From: Pedobacter sp.
GTDB taxonomy: Bacteria; Bacteroidota; Bacteroidia; Sphingobacteriales; Sphingobacteriaceae
Assembly (NCBI GenBank): GCA_014378705.1
Contig: JACMND010000189.1
Location: 1 to 64,000, forward strand
Direction of reading: 5' to 3'
Length of the DNA: 64,000 bases
Below, piece by piece: positions 53,736 through 63,656 of the stretch; within the stretch, counting starts at the first letter, position 1, and every line of letters begins with the position of its first letter. Both the position numbers and the translations under genes were made by a program. A model generated the notes under the pieces. The model saw only the letters and a list, made by a program, of their open reading frames with translations. It ran no database searches and had not been told where the DNA came from.

Positions 53736-54980
53736 AGTCATAATTACACGATCACGGGATTTGCTTGCAAAACGCAAAATTTCAAGAACAAAGCTCCTCT
53801 GATTTTTAGAACGAAACATATTATCAATATCCTGCATTGTCAGGTCTTTAACCGGCTTAAAATTTATTGATAATATTTCATCATCTTTTTTAAGGCCCAG
53901 GTCTTCTGCCGGCGATAAAGGTTCAACCCGGGTAATGATAATCCGGTTAAATTCCGGAGAAGCGGATGTCAATTCAAGCCCGCTCATATCATGTTCAAAG
54001 GGCTCTTTTAAGTAGGATGAAGGTTTAATAAACATAGCTTCACCGGCGTAATCAAAAACTACGTCAAACCGTTTTAAGATATTATTTCCCATGTTTCCGT
54101 TTCTACTAACCATACTCACTTTGGAACCAACATCATTGTAATTTGGAAATGAGGATATAACATTTTGCAATCTATATCTGCCCAGCATGATAGAAGGAAT
54201 TCGACCTATATACCCATTAATTGCACCGTTTAGCCCGATTCCAAGGTTTGCAGCAATATTAACCTGGGGAATTTCGAAGGGTTTTCCATTATAATTCTCA
54301 AGAGAAATGGGATGTCCGGCTCCTGTGTCAATAATTAGCTTGGCATTTATCTTTTGGCCATTACTTAATCGGATTTCTGTTATTATAAATGGTTTTTTTT
54401 CTTCAATTGATAAAGGAATTTTTGAACCCTTTCTTAAAATAAATGCTTGATCGGGGCGGAAGAATGTTAAAACACTATTTGTAAAGCTAATTTTCACTAT
54501 AAAACTACTGAAGAACTCATATCCTATCAAGCCGTGTATAGGCATTCCTGCAAAACTTGAAAGTTCAAAAACGTCCTTTTTTAAAATAGCCGTTGGTATT
54601 GATTCTGCAATGGCGGAGCCAACCTGAACATTTAAGGAATGCGTAACAAAAGCACGCAATCCTTCCCCGTCTCCAAAGCCCGAAACCTTAATGGTTCTTA
54701 GACTTTTTATTTGAAGCGTGTCAATTAATTTGGGATCAGTAATTATAAAAAGCCCTACCCCGGTATCTAAAACAAAATTATAAGGGCCTTTCCCATTTAT
54801 AAATAATGGGATAATCATTAGATTTTTAACGAGTTTAAAATCGATTGATTCCCGTTTTCTATTGTTAGGAAATTTAAAGTACTGAGCTTCTGCAGGATTG
54901 ATTGAGCATGTAAATGCTGCAAATAAAATTAGTGATGCATGTAATAAAAGTTTCTGTGATTTAAAACCCGTAAAGTGCAT
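53718..54980 (-). CDS. Retropepsin-like aspartyl protease with C-terminal PDZ domain
   Basis: 420 aa. A signal peptide is followed by two aspartyl-protease half-sites: VLDTGVGLF (about residue 71) and LIIDTGAGHPIS (about residue 217). Each is a D-T-G motif in a hydrophobic strand, as expected for a pepsin-retropepsin fold. The C-terminal ~90 residues are a PDZ domain (SPAEDLGLKKDDEILSINFKPVKDL). It is probably a periplasmic or lipid-anchored peptidase. The C-terminus overlaps an inverted repeat. The next minus-strand gene is the BNR protein, 98 bp on. Confidence 0.88.
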   Translation of the reverse strand: MHFTGFKSQKLLLHASLILFAAFTCSINPAEAQYFKFPNNRKRESIDFKLVKNLMIIPLFINGKGPYNFVLDTGVGLFIITDPKLIDTLQIKSLRTIKVSGFGDGEGLRAFVTHSLNVQVGSAIAESIPTAILKKDVFELSSFAGMPIHGLIGYEFFSSFIVKISFTNSVLTFFRPDQAFILRKGSKIPLSIEEKKPFIITEIRLSNGQKINAKLIIDTGAGHPISLENYNGKPFEIPQVNIAANLGIGLNGAINGYIGRIPSIMLGRYRLQNVISSFPNYNDVGSKVSMVSRNGNMGNNILKRFDVVFDYAGEAMFIKPSSYLKEPFEHDMSGLELTSASPEFNRIIITRVEPLSPAEDLGLKKDDEILSINFKPVKDLTMQDIDNMFRSKNQRSFVLEILRFASKSRDRVIMTLERRI

Positions 54981-55061
54981 AAGTTAAGGTTAAGAACAAG
55001 AAACGCCGGGAAACAATATATTTAGCCTTGTAAAATTGTATGTAAAATATTAAATAAATTT

Positions 55062-56372
55062 ATGAAATTCTGTTTTGTCTTTTTCAACCTGGCACTAGTG
55101 ATTTTAAGCAATTTAAATGCTCAAAGAATTCGGCCCGCAAAAATCAAAAAGTTAATCGAAAAATCAGAGGTATTAAATCAACATTTTAGCGGATTCATGC
55201 TTTATGATCTGGAAAAGCGGAAGCCAGTATTTGAGCATTTAAGTCATAAATATTTTACACCCGCTTCAAACACCAAGTTATTTACTTTTTATAGTGGTTT
55301 AAAACTTCTTGCCGACTCTCTTCCGGGTTTACAGTACATTATTAAAGCCGATTCTCTCATATTTTGGTCTGCCGCCGATCCGGTATTTCTTCACCCTGAT
55401 TTTAAAGAACAAAGAGTAAAAGAATTCCTTTCAGACAGCGGAAAAAATTTGTACTGGGCAAAAGGAAGATATTTAGGCGACTTTTACGGAGTAGGATGGT
55501 CATATGATGATTATAATGAGTATTACCAGCCGGAAATATCAGAGATGCCGGTTTATGGAAATACTTTAAGAATAAAGAAAATAGATGGATTACTTATGTT
55601 CTCTCCTCCCGATACGAATATATTTAACCTCGTGACAGATACTTTGTTAAAAACCGGCAATTTTAAAATAAAAAGGAATATTGAAAATAATACGTTTTAC
55701 AGGACCTCGGAATTAATACCCGACAGCGTTACGCAGGAAGTTCCTTTTAAGACAGACCAAATAACGCTTGAATTACTTTTAAAAAATGTTTTCCCGAAAT
55801 TTAAGGGAATAATTAAAGAGGAAATTCCTGCAAATGTGCAAACTATTTATAGCGTTGCAAAAGATTCTGTTTTTAAGCGCCTGCTTACGCAAAGTGATAA
55901 TTTTATAGCCGAACAATTATTGTTAAATTATTCTATAGCGATAAACAAGACGATGGAGTCTAAAAATGTGATAGACTATGTGCTTGAAACGTACCTCTCA
56001 AATTTACCGGATAAGCCTCAATGGGTTGACGGATCCGGGCTATCACGCCAGAATTTGTTTACTCCTGCTGACATGGTTTATATTTCTGAAATGATCTATG
56101 ACGAAGTTGCAAATGAAGAGCGGTTGTTTAATTTACTGCCTAATGGTGGGAAAACAGGAACCTTAAGAAGCATTTTCAAGGATAAAAGTCCGTTTATTTT
56201 TGCCAAATCAGGTAGTCTTTCAAATAATTATAACCTAACCGGATATCTTAAAACCAAAGCAGGCAAAACCCTTATTTTTTCTTTTATGAACAACAATTTT
56301 TTAAGCACTACAGCAAAAGTTAAAAAGGAGATGGAGAAAATTTTAACCTTAATTCACGAGAAATACAGATAA
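55062..56372 (+). CDS. dacB: D-alanyl-D-alanine carboxypeptidase/endopeptidase (PBP4, S13)
   Basis: 436 aa. A signal peptide precedes the S13 triad: SxxK in PASNTKLFTF, SxN in TQSDNFIAEQLL and a KSG in FAKSGSLSNNYNLTGYL. The usual third motif is KTG, so a Ser replaces Thr, a tolerated change. GLSRQNLFTPADMV is also family-typical. It trims or hydrolyses peptidoglycan cross-links in the periplasm. It converges on the BrkB-type gene with a 3-bp gap. Confidence 0.9.
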   Translation: MKFCFVFFNLALVILSNLNAQRIRPAKIKKLIEKSEVLNQHFSGFMLYDLEKRKPVFEHLSHKYFTPASNTKLFTFYSGLKLLADSLPGLQYIIKADSLIFWSAADPVFLHPDFKEQRVKEFLSDSGKNLYWAKGRYLGDFYGVGWSYDDYNEYYQPEISEMPVYGNTLRIKKIDGLLMFSPPDTNIFNLVTDTLLKTGNFKIKRNIENNTFYRTSELIPDSVTQEVPFKTDQITLELLLKNVFPKFKGIIKEEIPANVQTIYSVAKDSVFKRLLTQSDNFIAEQLLLNYSIAINKTMESKNVIDYVLETYLSNLPDKPQWVDGSGLSRQNLFTPADMVYISEMIYDEVANEERLFNLLPNGGKTGTLRSIFKDKSPFIFAKSGSLSNNYNLTGYLKTKAGKTLIFSFMNNNFLSTTAKVKKEMEKILTLIHEKYR

Positions 56373-56375
56373 ACT

Positions 56376-57335
56376 TTATTCTTCTATTTTATGGTCTTGC
56401 TTGGGCAGCTGGCGAACTTCTTTTTCCTCCTCGGTGGTAATAATGTGAACAGCATATTCGGCAGGTTTAATACGTCCGCCGTAAGATTGAGCATAAACCT
56501 GTGTAAATTCAGCTCCAAAGTATAGAATGGCTGAAGTATAATACACCCAAACAAGAATAACAATCAGCGATCCAGCTGCGCCATAGGTAGAACCCGGACC
56601 AACCTTTTCAATATAGAGCCCAATTAGATATCGGCCAAGGGTAAATAATAAGGCTGTGAATATTGCCCCAACGCGTACATCTTTCCAGGAGATGATTACA
56701 TCCGGTAGAAACTTGAATATAATGGCAAAAAGTGCAGAGATAACCACAAAAGTGATTGATGCATTAACGATCTGTACCACAAAAATAGTTATATCCGGAA
56801 AAAAATGATTTAATCTTTCACTTAAGGCTAAAATAACTCCGTTTATAATTAACGATACAATGAGCAGAAAACCCAAGCTAATAATCATGGAAAATGATAG
56901 AAACCGGTTAATTAAAAGTTTTTTCCATCCTTTTTTAGGCTTTGCCTTAACCCGCCATATTTGGTTTATAGAATCCTGAATCTCAATAAATACACCTGTT
57001 GCTCCAAGAAAAAGTGTTATAAAACCTATAGCGATAGCAAAGTTTGTATTTTGAGCTAAAGCGATGTTCTTGATGATATCTTGAATTTGTAAAGCGGCCT
57101 CATTTCCCACTAATCCGTTCAATTCGTTAAATACCCGGTTTTGGATTGCATCTTTTCCGTAAAAGAAACCCGCTAATGAAATAAGTATCATAATGAGTGG
57201 AGCCATTGAAAATACGGTGTAATAGGCTAAAGAAGCACTCATTTTTAATGCTTTGTCGTCTGTAAAAGCAACTAAAGAGGCTTTCAAAATACTTAGGGAT
57301 TTTTTTAGCCATTTACCGGTATTCTTAAAATTCAT
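56376..57335 (-). CDS. YihY/virulence factor BrkB family membrane protein
   Basis: 319 aa with six hydrophobic helices. KMSASLAYYTVFSMAPLIMILISL is the family signature; GATGVFIEIQDSINQIW and GSTYGAAGSLIVILVWVYYTS are further conserved stretches. Function is not established (once annotated as RNase BN in error). The C-terminal ~25 residues are acidic and polar and probably cytosolic. Confidence 0.9.
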   Translation of the reverse strand: MNFKNTGKWLKKSLSILKASLVAFTDDKALKMSASLAYYTVFSMAPLIMILISLAGFFYGKDAIQNRVFNELNGLVGNEAALQIQDIIKNIALAQNTNFAIAIGFITLFLGATGVFIEIQDSINQIWRVKAKPKKGWKKLLINRFLSFSMIISLGFLLIVSLIINGVILALSERLNHFFPDITIFVVQIVNASITFVVISALFAIIFKFLPDVIISWKDVRVGAIFTALLFTLGRYLIGLYIEKVGPGSTYGAAGSLIVILVWVYYTSAILYFGAEFTQVYAQSYGGRIKPAEYAVHIITTEEEKEVRQLPKQDHKIEE

Positions 57336-57492
57336 CCAGATAATTTTAAGTTTAAAATGGAATTATGAGTAAACTGTTTTATAAATTTTTAAATTGGAGC
57401 AGGTTTAAAATAGATGGCAGCAATAAAAAAGCATTGTGCTGAGTGCAAGGATCCAATTCCGTTAAGCTGAGTTTAAGTGATTGAGGCTTTAA

Positions 57493-57978
57493 CTACAAAG
57501 GTTTCCGCATCACAAAATCATTCAGGATAAACCTGTAATAAGGAATGTTCACTTCCTGGTAAACCTCAAACCCAAGTTGTTTGTAAAAATCAAAAGCCGG
57601 GTTGCCGCGGTTTACATTCAATTCTAAAACTTTGCCGTTTCGTTGCTTGGCCAGGTCGATCACTTTCTCAATCAATTTTTTTCCGGTTCCTTTTCCCTGT
57701 TCTGATGGCAAAACATATAGTTTCTGAAGTTTAAAAACCATATTTTCAGGTTCTTTTAAGGAATAAGCCGCAAAAGCAACCGGTATTTTATCCCTTTCGG
57801 CAATTAAAAATATTGCGTTTTTAATTTGGGACAAAAGGGCATTTACCGAGTACATATCCTCCAGCATAAACTCAATTTGTTCATTTGAAATGACGCCGGT
57901 ATACGTAGGCCACCAGGTTTGATGGGCTATCCGGTGAATGGTATCGAGATCTGTAATAGTTGCTTCCCTGATAATCAT
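57493..57978 (-). CDS. GNAT N-acetyltransferase
   Basis: 161 aa from the ATG at 57978; the ORF track's longer start at 58017 overlaps the upstream gene and adds residues unlike the family, which starts IIREATITDLDTI. QKLYVLPSEQGKGTGKKLIE is the acetyl-CoA-binding motif A. LELNVNRGNPAFDFYKQLGFE follows. Substrate unknown. It starts one base after the stop of the pyrophosphokinase-like gene, so the two are coupled. Confidence 0.87.
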   Translation of the reverse strand: MIIREATITDLDTIHRIAHQTWWPTYTGVISNEQIEFMLEDMYSVNALLSQIKNAIFLIAERDKIPVAFAAYSLKEPENMVFKLQKLYVLPSEQGKGTGKKLIEKVIDLAKQRNGKVLELNVNRGNPAFDFYKQLGFEVYQEVNIPYYRFILNDFVMRKPL

Positions 57979-57979
57979 A

Positions 57980-58546
57980 TTACAGTGTTTCTGAAATAAA
58001 TAAGAAAGGCTGTTCAAATGTGAGTGTGTAAAATCCGTCTTTTTCTGTCTCTAACATAGTTTCACTAAGATGTTTTAAACCAGATGTTCGTAAGTTTTTA
58101 ACTTCATGCAACAGTACGATTCTTTCTCCCGCAGATTGCCATTTACTAAAACCTGTACGAACCGGGAAAATCCGGTGGCCGCAGATGAAAATCACCAGGT
58201 TAATATCGTCTATGTATAGCGCATAATCTTTTAAAGCAAACTCGTTGGTGATGATGTTTACGGCAGGGTATTGCCCGGTTACCAGAAACTTTAATGCATC
58301 TTCCAGCGGATTCGCCGAACTTAAAATGATCTGCGAGTTTTCCTGTGCGAAAAAAGCACCATTAGAAGTTAAGACCCCGTCAATTTTTATCCCAAATGAT
58401 TCAGCGTGATCATACATGTCCGCGGCCACAATTACCGTCGGGCTCCATTCAAGCAACTGACCTAAATTTTCCGGTAAAAAACCTGCCAGATCCATAATCA
58501 ACAAGGCAGGTTCCTGTTTTTCGCGAACAATGTGATGAGAGGACAT
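57980..58546 (-). CDS. Thiamin-pyrophosphokinase-like protein, catalytic motif altered
   Basis: 188 aa from the ATG at 58546 (the ORF track's 37 extra residues overlap thiE and are not family-like). MSSHHIVREKQEPALLI and GQLLEWSPTVIVAADM match the N-terminus of Bacteroidota thiamin pyrophosphokinases as I recall them. Where the active enzyme has a GDFDS-type metal-binding motif, this one has a GIKIDGVLTSNG segment without the acidic pair, so activity is doubtful. A TACTTTTG box lies 4 nt before the ATG. It follows thiE by 28 bp. Confidence 0.65.
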   Translation of the reverse strand: MSSHHIVREKQEPALLIMDLAGFLPENLGQLLEWSPTVIVAADMYDHAESFGIKIDGVLTSNGAFFAQENSQIILSSANPLEDALKFLVTGQYPAVNIITNEFALKDYALYIDDINLVIFICGHRIFPVRTGFSKWQSAGERIVLLHEVKNLRTSGLKHLSETMLETEKDGFYTLTFEQPFLFISETL

Positions 58547-58574
58547 GATGCAAAAGTAAGGAAGCGATTTTAAT

Positions 58575-59210
58575 TTACCTGATCTGGTTGTACATCTCCC
58601 GGAAAGCTTCGCCTGGATCATCAGAAAGGTTAATGGCAGCGGAAACCGCAACTCCATAAACGCCTGTTTCCATTAAAAACTTTACATCGGTTGTTTTAAT
58701 TCCTCCAACTGCCAACAACGGAAGATCAATATGCTCGTCCATCATTTGAGAAATGAGCTTTTTATATCCTTCCAGTCCGACTAACGGATAATTATTAGGT
58801 TTGGTTCGTGTAATGGAAAAAGGTCCGCAACCTGCATAATCCACAACACCTGTGTTGTAAACCCTTTTTATATCGTCCATCGAATTTGCCGAAGCACCAA
58901 GGGTTTTTTCATCTGTAATGAGATTTCTTACTGCTTTAAAATCTGCCTCCATATTTTCAAGATGAATTCCTTGTACGTCTACCTGATTTAGCAAATGATA
59001 GTGATCAGTTAAAATAAGGGTTGCTCCCCAGTCGTCGCAAATAGCCGCAACCTGATTAATTTCCTCAATCATTTCCTGATCTGTTTTGCTAAAACAACGG
59101 TATTGAATCCAGTTTGCCCCGGCTTCACAGGCTATCTGAGCTTGTTTGACATGACTGCGATTGGAATGGTCCTGAGTTAAATAGTGAAACCTGGAAATAA
59201 ATTTTTTCAT
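58575..59210 (-). CDS. thiE: Thiamin-phosphate synthase
   Basis: 211 aa from the ATG at 59210; the ORF track's 20 extra N-terminal residues are rejected because MKKFISRFHYLTQD begins the family fold. ANWIQYR, LILTDHYHLLNQVDVQGIHLE, YAGCGPFSITRTK and LLAVGGIKTTD are ThiE segments of the TIM barrel. It joins the thiazole and pyrimidine phosphates into thiamin phosphate. Compared with most ThiE the GVHLGQ-D strand reads GIHLENMEAD, so the pyrophosphate site is slightly altered. Confidence 0.85.
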   Translation of the reverse strand: MKKFISRFHYLTQDHSNRSHVKQAQIACEAGANWIQYRCFSKTDQEMIEEINQVAAICDDWGATLILTDHYHLLNQVDVQGIHLENMEADFKAVRNLITDEKTLGASANSMDDIKRVYNTGVVDYAGCGPFSITRTKPNNYPLVGLEGYKKLISQMMDEHIDLPLLAVGGIKTTDVKFLMETGVYGVAVSAAINLSDDPGEAFREMYNQIR

Positions 59211-59470
59211 GAGAAAGAATTGGGTAATGCGTATTGCGTTAAAGCGAACAAGGATGTTACATAGATTCATAAAATAAAGGATGGTCTAAAACGATGAACT
59301 AAGTTAAAATAAATCTGATTGAAGTGGAAAGCCGATGCGGGCCTTTACCGGGAAAGCTTGGAACTGAAAACAGATCTGTAATAACCAAATGGCATCAATC
59401 CTTGCTTTACTAATTCTATGTAATCCTTGCCTTTCAACTTTATTCAAATCAATCAACAGCCAAACCAGCC

Positions 59471-61111
59471 CTACCTTAAAGCCGTAGCAATGGGCCTCCC
59501 AATGCAGCCGTTTGGCATCTGTATTTTCAACAATGACGCCAGAGTGGCGGCAATATCAATCATGCCGGTTGCCTCATAAGTTTTGCCCGGCTTAATTCCC
59601 CATCCCATAAAAATCAATGGAATATGGGCATCGTATGGGTTCCATGATCCATGTGTTGAGCCGGTTGAGCCGTAACCGCTATAATAGCCTGGTTTTAAAA
59701 TAATCTGGATAACTCCGCTTCGCTCCCGGTTGTAAGCGTTAACGATTTTTTCTTTCAGTATATCCGGTATAGCGGCAGATTTTATTTGATTTATGTCCAC
59801 AGCGAAGGCAACATCGGGCTGTGCCAGTAAATAATTTATAGATAATTCCCGTATTTCTGTTTCTTTAATTTTTTCTGAAGTGATCAGCCGGTTGTTAAAA
59901 CTTACCTGGTAATTGACTAAACTTAAGACCAAATTTTTTGCCTTAAATTCTTTTTCAAGAACTGCATTCAGGTTTTTTAACGTCTCGCTGGCAGACCATA
60001 AACCTGCCGGAATTTTATTATCTACTAAAAATCTAGGGTTATGAGCAACACCATGATCGGCGGTCAAAAAGGTAGTGTAATTTCCTTTGCCAAGTTTCTG
60101 ATCCAAATAATTCAAAAAATCAGCTATGTCGCGGTCCAGGCGAAGGTAAGTGTCTTCAACTTCAACAGAATTTGGTCCGAACATATGCCCGATGTAATCC
60201 GGTGATGAAAAACTAACCGCCAGGAAATCGGTTACCCCGTTTCCACCCATATTTTCATTTTCTATCACATTCTTGGCCATATCCAGGGTAATGGAATTGC
60301 CGTAAGGCGTATTGCGTATAACCCCGACTCCTTTTTCTATCATTGCTGAAGTTTTAACGGGCAACGTACTGGTTGCAGATCCAGTAAATTTTCCTTCGTA
60401 GGGATTGTTATCCGCCGAACTTTGGATATAGGTATTAATGGGATAAAGTGTATTCCAATCTTGTTTAAGGTAATTCAATGGAAGGTTTGAATCATTTAAT
60501 TTTTTAACCCAGGCCGGTAATTCCTTCATATAATAGGTGGAAGTGATCCAGCCGCCGCTCGCATCGTCAAACCAGTAGGCTGCGTTGGCTGTATGGCCCG
60601 CGGGTAAAATCGCACCGCGATCTTTAAGGGAAATACCGACCACTTTAGATTTGAAATTAGTTGCCAGCTTCAGTTCATCAGTAATGGTTGTGGTAAATAA
60701 ATTACGGGGAGACATTTTCCCGGCCGCAGAAGTGCTTCCAACCGTTTGTACCGTACTGTCTTCTGTACAATACATGGTTTTTCCGGTTTCCTGGATAATA
60801 AAGTCGTTGCCGGAAATGCCATGAAAAGAGGGAACGGAACCGGTGTAAACCGTTGCATGACCAATGCCGGTAACTGTTGTTGCATAATCAATGTTGGTGT
60901 TTTCGGCAGAGAAACCTTCTTTCATCATCCTTTTAAATCCTCCTGCCTGGTAGCGGTCGTAGTAGCGGTACAAGAAATCCCAGCGCATCTGGTCAACCAT
61001 AATCCCAACAACCAGTTTAGGGCGGGCAAGGGCTGTAGCAGCAGGTTTATTTTTTTGAGCCGATAGAATTAACGGAATGAATAAAAAAATTAGCAAGCAT
61101 TTCAACTTCAT
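59471..61111 (-). CDS. PafA-type alkaline phosphatase
   Basis: 546 aa. The signal peptide ends LSAQ. IMVDQMRWDFLYRY holds the first metal Asp. The nucleophile is Thr79 in ATTVTGIGHA; the accessory Asn in GISGNDF and the K-x-R pair in SLKDRGAILPAGH are the residues that mark phosphate monoesterases of the PafA group. TADHGVAHNPR supplies further metal ligands. It hydrolyses phosphate monoesters in the periplasm. It lies 116 bp downstream of a TPP-riboswitch-controlled receptor gene, raising the possibility that it dephosphorylates thiamin phosphates (inference). Confidence 0.9.
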   Translation of the reverse strand: MKLKCLLIFLFIPLILSAQKNKPAATALARPKLVVGIMVDQMRWDFLYRYYDRYQAGGFKRMMKEGFSAENTNIDYATTVTGIGHATVYTGSVPSFHGISGNDFIIQETGKTMYCTEDSTVQTVGSTSAAGKMSPRNLFTTTITDELKLATNFKSKVVGISLKDRGAILPAGHTANAAYWFDDASGGWITSTYYMKELPAWVKKLNDSNLPLNYLKQDWNTLYPINTYIQSSADNNPYEGKFTGSATSTLPVKTSAMIEKGVGVIRNTPYGNSITLDMAKNVIENENMGGNGVTDFLAVSFSSPDYIGHMFGPNSVEVEDTYLRLDRDIADFLNYLDQKLGKGNYTTFLTADHGVAHNPRFLVDNKIPAGLWSASETLKNLNAVLEKEFKAKNLVLSLVNYQVSFNNRLITSEKIKETEIRELSINYLLAQPDVAFAVDINQIKSAAIPDILKEKIVNAYNRERSGVIQIILKPGYYSGYGSTGSTHGSWNPYDAHIPLIFMGWGIKPGKTYEATGMIDIAATLASLLKIQMPNGCIGRPIATALR

Positions 61112-61227
61112 ATTTAGGGTATTAAATTCAGCTAATATCGGGATTGGGATTTTACTAGCATGTGATGTTTATGTTATTTAAAACACCTCACATTGATTAA
61201 TCCCGTAAAATTTGGCTTCTATGTCAA

Positions 61228-63597
61228 TTAAAATTTAAAACTTACCCCCAACAAAAAGTTTTGTTTTGCCTGCGGATAATAAAAATTTTCTGTAGTGGGT
61301 ATTGCTTCATAAACGTAACTAAAAGTGTACCCGTTGGTTTCATATAATTCGCCGAAAATATTGTTAGCCAACAGGGTTAACCCTATGTTTTTAATTCTTT
61401 TAAATCCCATATTATAGCTTAAACGCAGATCGTTCACAAAAAAAGAGTTGATGCTGCGGTTGTCGTTTGAGGTATTATCCAGATATTGTTTACTTACATA
61501 TTTACTTAAAAATGCAATTTCAGCACTTGGATGAGGTTTAAAACTTAATTCGCTTGAGCCAATAAATGCAGGCGAAAAAGCGATATCTGTACCGATATAA
61601 TCCTTCCTGATCTGGGTTCCATTATCATAATCATCTACAAATTCAGAAAAATTTTTAATCTTATTACGGCTCAAAGCAGCGGTTGTGCCCCATGCCCACT
61701 GGCTGCTTATCTGCCATTTTCCATCAAGCTCCATTCCCAAGCGATAACTATCCGGAACGTTTTGGCGGATATACTCGCCAACATCATTAACCTTGCCGGT
61801 AAGCACGAGCTGATCTCTGTAAAACATAGCAAAGCCGTTTATTCCTGCACTAAAATTTTGGCTTCCCATACGGTAACCCGCTTCTATATTTTTAAGGTTT
61901 TCAGCTTTTGCTGGTGTTAATACCGTAGCATTTACATAATCGTCCCGGTTTGGCTCCTTATTAGCAACTGCGAAAGATGCATACAGGTTATTGCCCCTAT
62001 TTAACTGATAGCTTAAACCAAATTTCGGGTTAAAAAAATCCAACTGATCAATAACGTTTAAATTTGCCCGGTTTTTATCTGTTCCTCTAATTTTATAATC
62101 CAGGCGCCGATATTGTAAATCGGCAAACAAATTAGCCTTGCCGAGCTGGTAGGATGCTTTACCGAAAATATTGAAATCGGTTTTAAATCCAGTCCCATTA
62201 TAATAGCGCTGGCGAACCGTGCTGGTTGATGCATATTGCGCCCAAATCACTTCGCCGAAATGATTCCCTTCATATTCATTATAAGCTCCGCCTAACGTAA
62301 AGTTTAAAATCGTTGAAGGTGTATAGATCAGGGAGTAGGTAGCCCCGTAAAAATTATTGTTTAGCCAGCGGCGGCGAATTAAATTACTATTGCTAATAAT
62401 TTCGGCACCAATAATAACCGGTTGTATCCCATATTTTGAAAGCGACTGATCATCTTTGTATTCCTCGTAATATCCTCGTCCGTAAGTGTAATGTAAAGCT
62501 CCATTTACGGCTAACTGATTTGAAAAAGAGTGTGAATACAATAGTTGGTAATGATCCTGAGTGTAATTGTCTGTCTGATCATCATATGTAAAACCATTAA
62601 ATGTACGGTTGCTTTGTAACAGGTTTTGCGGCACACCGTTCCACGCCTGGTAGGTTTTTTCGGTACCCGAAAATACATTAGCACGCAAGAGACTATTTTT
62701 TCCGTAATAAGCCCCGCTTAAAAAGTAAGATCTTAATCCGGATGAAGCCCGGTCAATATAGCCGTCAGATTTGATACGTGACAAGCGGCCATCAAAACTA
62801 AATTTGTTATTGATCGTGCCCGTTCCTAAATTGACAGTATTTTTAATGGTGTTAAAAGATCCTAACGTGTTGTTCAGTTCCGCATAAGCAGAATCCCGCC
62901 GGGTAGTAGTTTGTATATTTATACTGGCACCAAAAGCTCCGGCGCCGTTGGTTGAAGTGCCCACGCCCCGTTGTATTTGTATGTTATCTACAGAAGAGGC
63001 CAAATCCGGCAAATCAACTAAATAAGTTCCCTGACTTTCTGAATCATTGTATGGGATGCCGTTTAGGGTTACATTAATCCGGGTGGGGTCACTTCCGCGG
63101 ATGCGGATACCGGTATAACCAACACCTGCCCCGGCATCTGAAGTAACCACAGTCGAAGGCGTTCGGTTAAGTAAAAATGGCAAATCCTGGCCTAAATTGT
63201 TCTTTTCAAGTTCCGCCTTGTTAATATTCTGGTACGTACTGGCCGAATTTGCTGAAGCACGGGTAGCGACAACAATTACTTCATCAGTTAGCGTGCTTGT
63301 TTGTTCTAATGCGATCTCAACACGTTCATTCTGATTAACCTTTAAAGTTTTTTCCAATGTTTTATAGCCCAAAAAAGAGATTCGGAGCACGTACGATCCG
63401 GTTTTGAGGTTGCGGAAACTAAAATTTCCATCTGTGTTAGTTTGAATGCTGTAAAGCGAGTTGTTTAAATTAACGCTGGCTGCGGCCAGTGCGGTGCCCG
63501 AACTTTTGTCGGTAATTTTTCCATTAACGGTAAATTGTGCCATAACAAGTGATGGCAGCATCGTAACCACGAGGGTAATCTTTAAAAAAAATTTCAT
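61228..63597 (-). CDS. TonB-dependent receptor under TPP riboswitch control, probable thiamin transporter
   Basis: 789 aa. A signal peptide (..PSLVMAQ) precedes a carboxypeptidase-regulatory-like domain (residues ~22-105) and the plug (VIRIRG-type RIRGSDPTRINVTLNGIP; IQRGVGTSTNGAGAFGAS). The beta-barrel ends in Phe (GVSFKF). A TPP riboswitch precedes the start codon, so expression falls when thiamin is plentiful and the cargo is probably thiamin or a thiamin phosphate. The family match in Bacteroidota is the omr1 group. No pnuT-type inner-membrane partner is in the window. Confidence 0.93.
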   Translation of the reverse strand: MKFFLKITLVVTMLPSLVMAQFTVNGKITDKSSGTALAAASVNLNNSLYSIQTNTDGNFSFRNLKTGSYVLRISFLGYKTLEKTLKVNQNERVEIALEQTSTLTDEVIVVATRASANSASTYQNINKAELEKNNLGQDLPFLLNRTPSTVVTSDAGAGVGYTGIRIRGSDPTRINVTLNGIPYNDSESQGTYLVDLPDLASSVDNIQIQRGVGTSTNGAGAFGASINIQTTTRRDSAYAELNNTLGSFNTIKNTVNLGTGTINNKFSFDGRLSRIKSDGYIDRASSGLRSYFLSGAYYGKNSLLRANVFSGTEKTYQAWNGVPQNLLQSNRTFNGFTYDDQTDNYTQDHYQLLYSHSFSNQLAVNGALHYTYGRGYYEEYKDDQSLSKYGIQPVIIGAEIISNSNLIRRRWLNNNFYGATYSLIYTPSTILNFTLGGAYNEYEGNHFGEVIWAQYASTSTVRQRYYNGTGFKTDFNIFGKASYQLGKANLFADLQYRRLDYKIRGTDKNRANLNVIDQLDFFNPKFGLSYQLNRGNNLYASFAVANKEPNRDDYVNATVLTPAKAENLKNIEAGYRMGSQNFSAGINGFAMFYRDQLVLTGKVNDVGEYIRQNVPDSYRLGMELDGKWQISSQWAWGTTAALSRNKIKNFSEFVDDYDNGTQIRKDYIGTDIAFSPAFIGSSELSFKPHPSAEIAFLSKYVSKQYLDNTSNDNRSINSFFVNDLRLSYNMGFKRIKNIGLTLLANNIFGELYETNGYTFSYVYEAIPTTENFYYPQAKQNFLLGVSFKF

Positions 63598-63656
63598 TTA
63601 TTATTATAAATAATTTAGTTAAACATCCTGCACTAAGGGGTTATATGCAGATAATT

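Noticed and set aside
58547-58657. The N-terminal extension of the pyrophosphokinase-like ORF
   Set aside because: It overlaps thiE and is unlike the family start MSSHHIVR.
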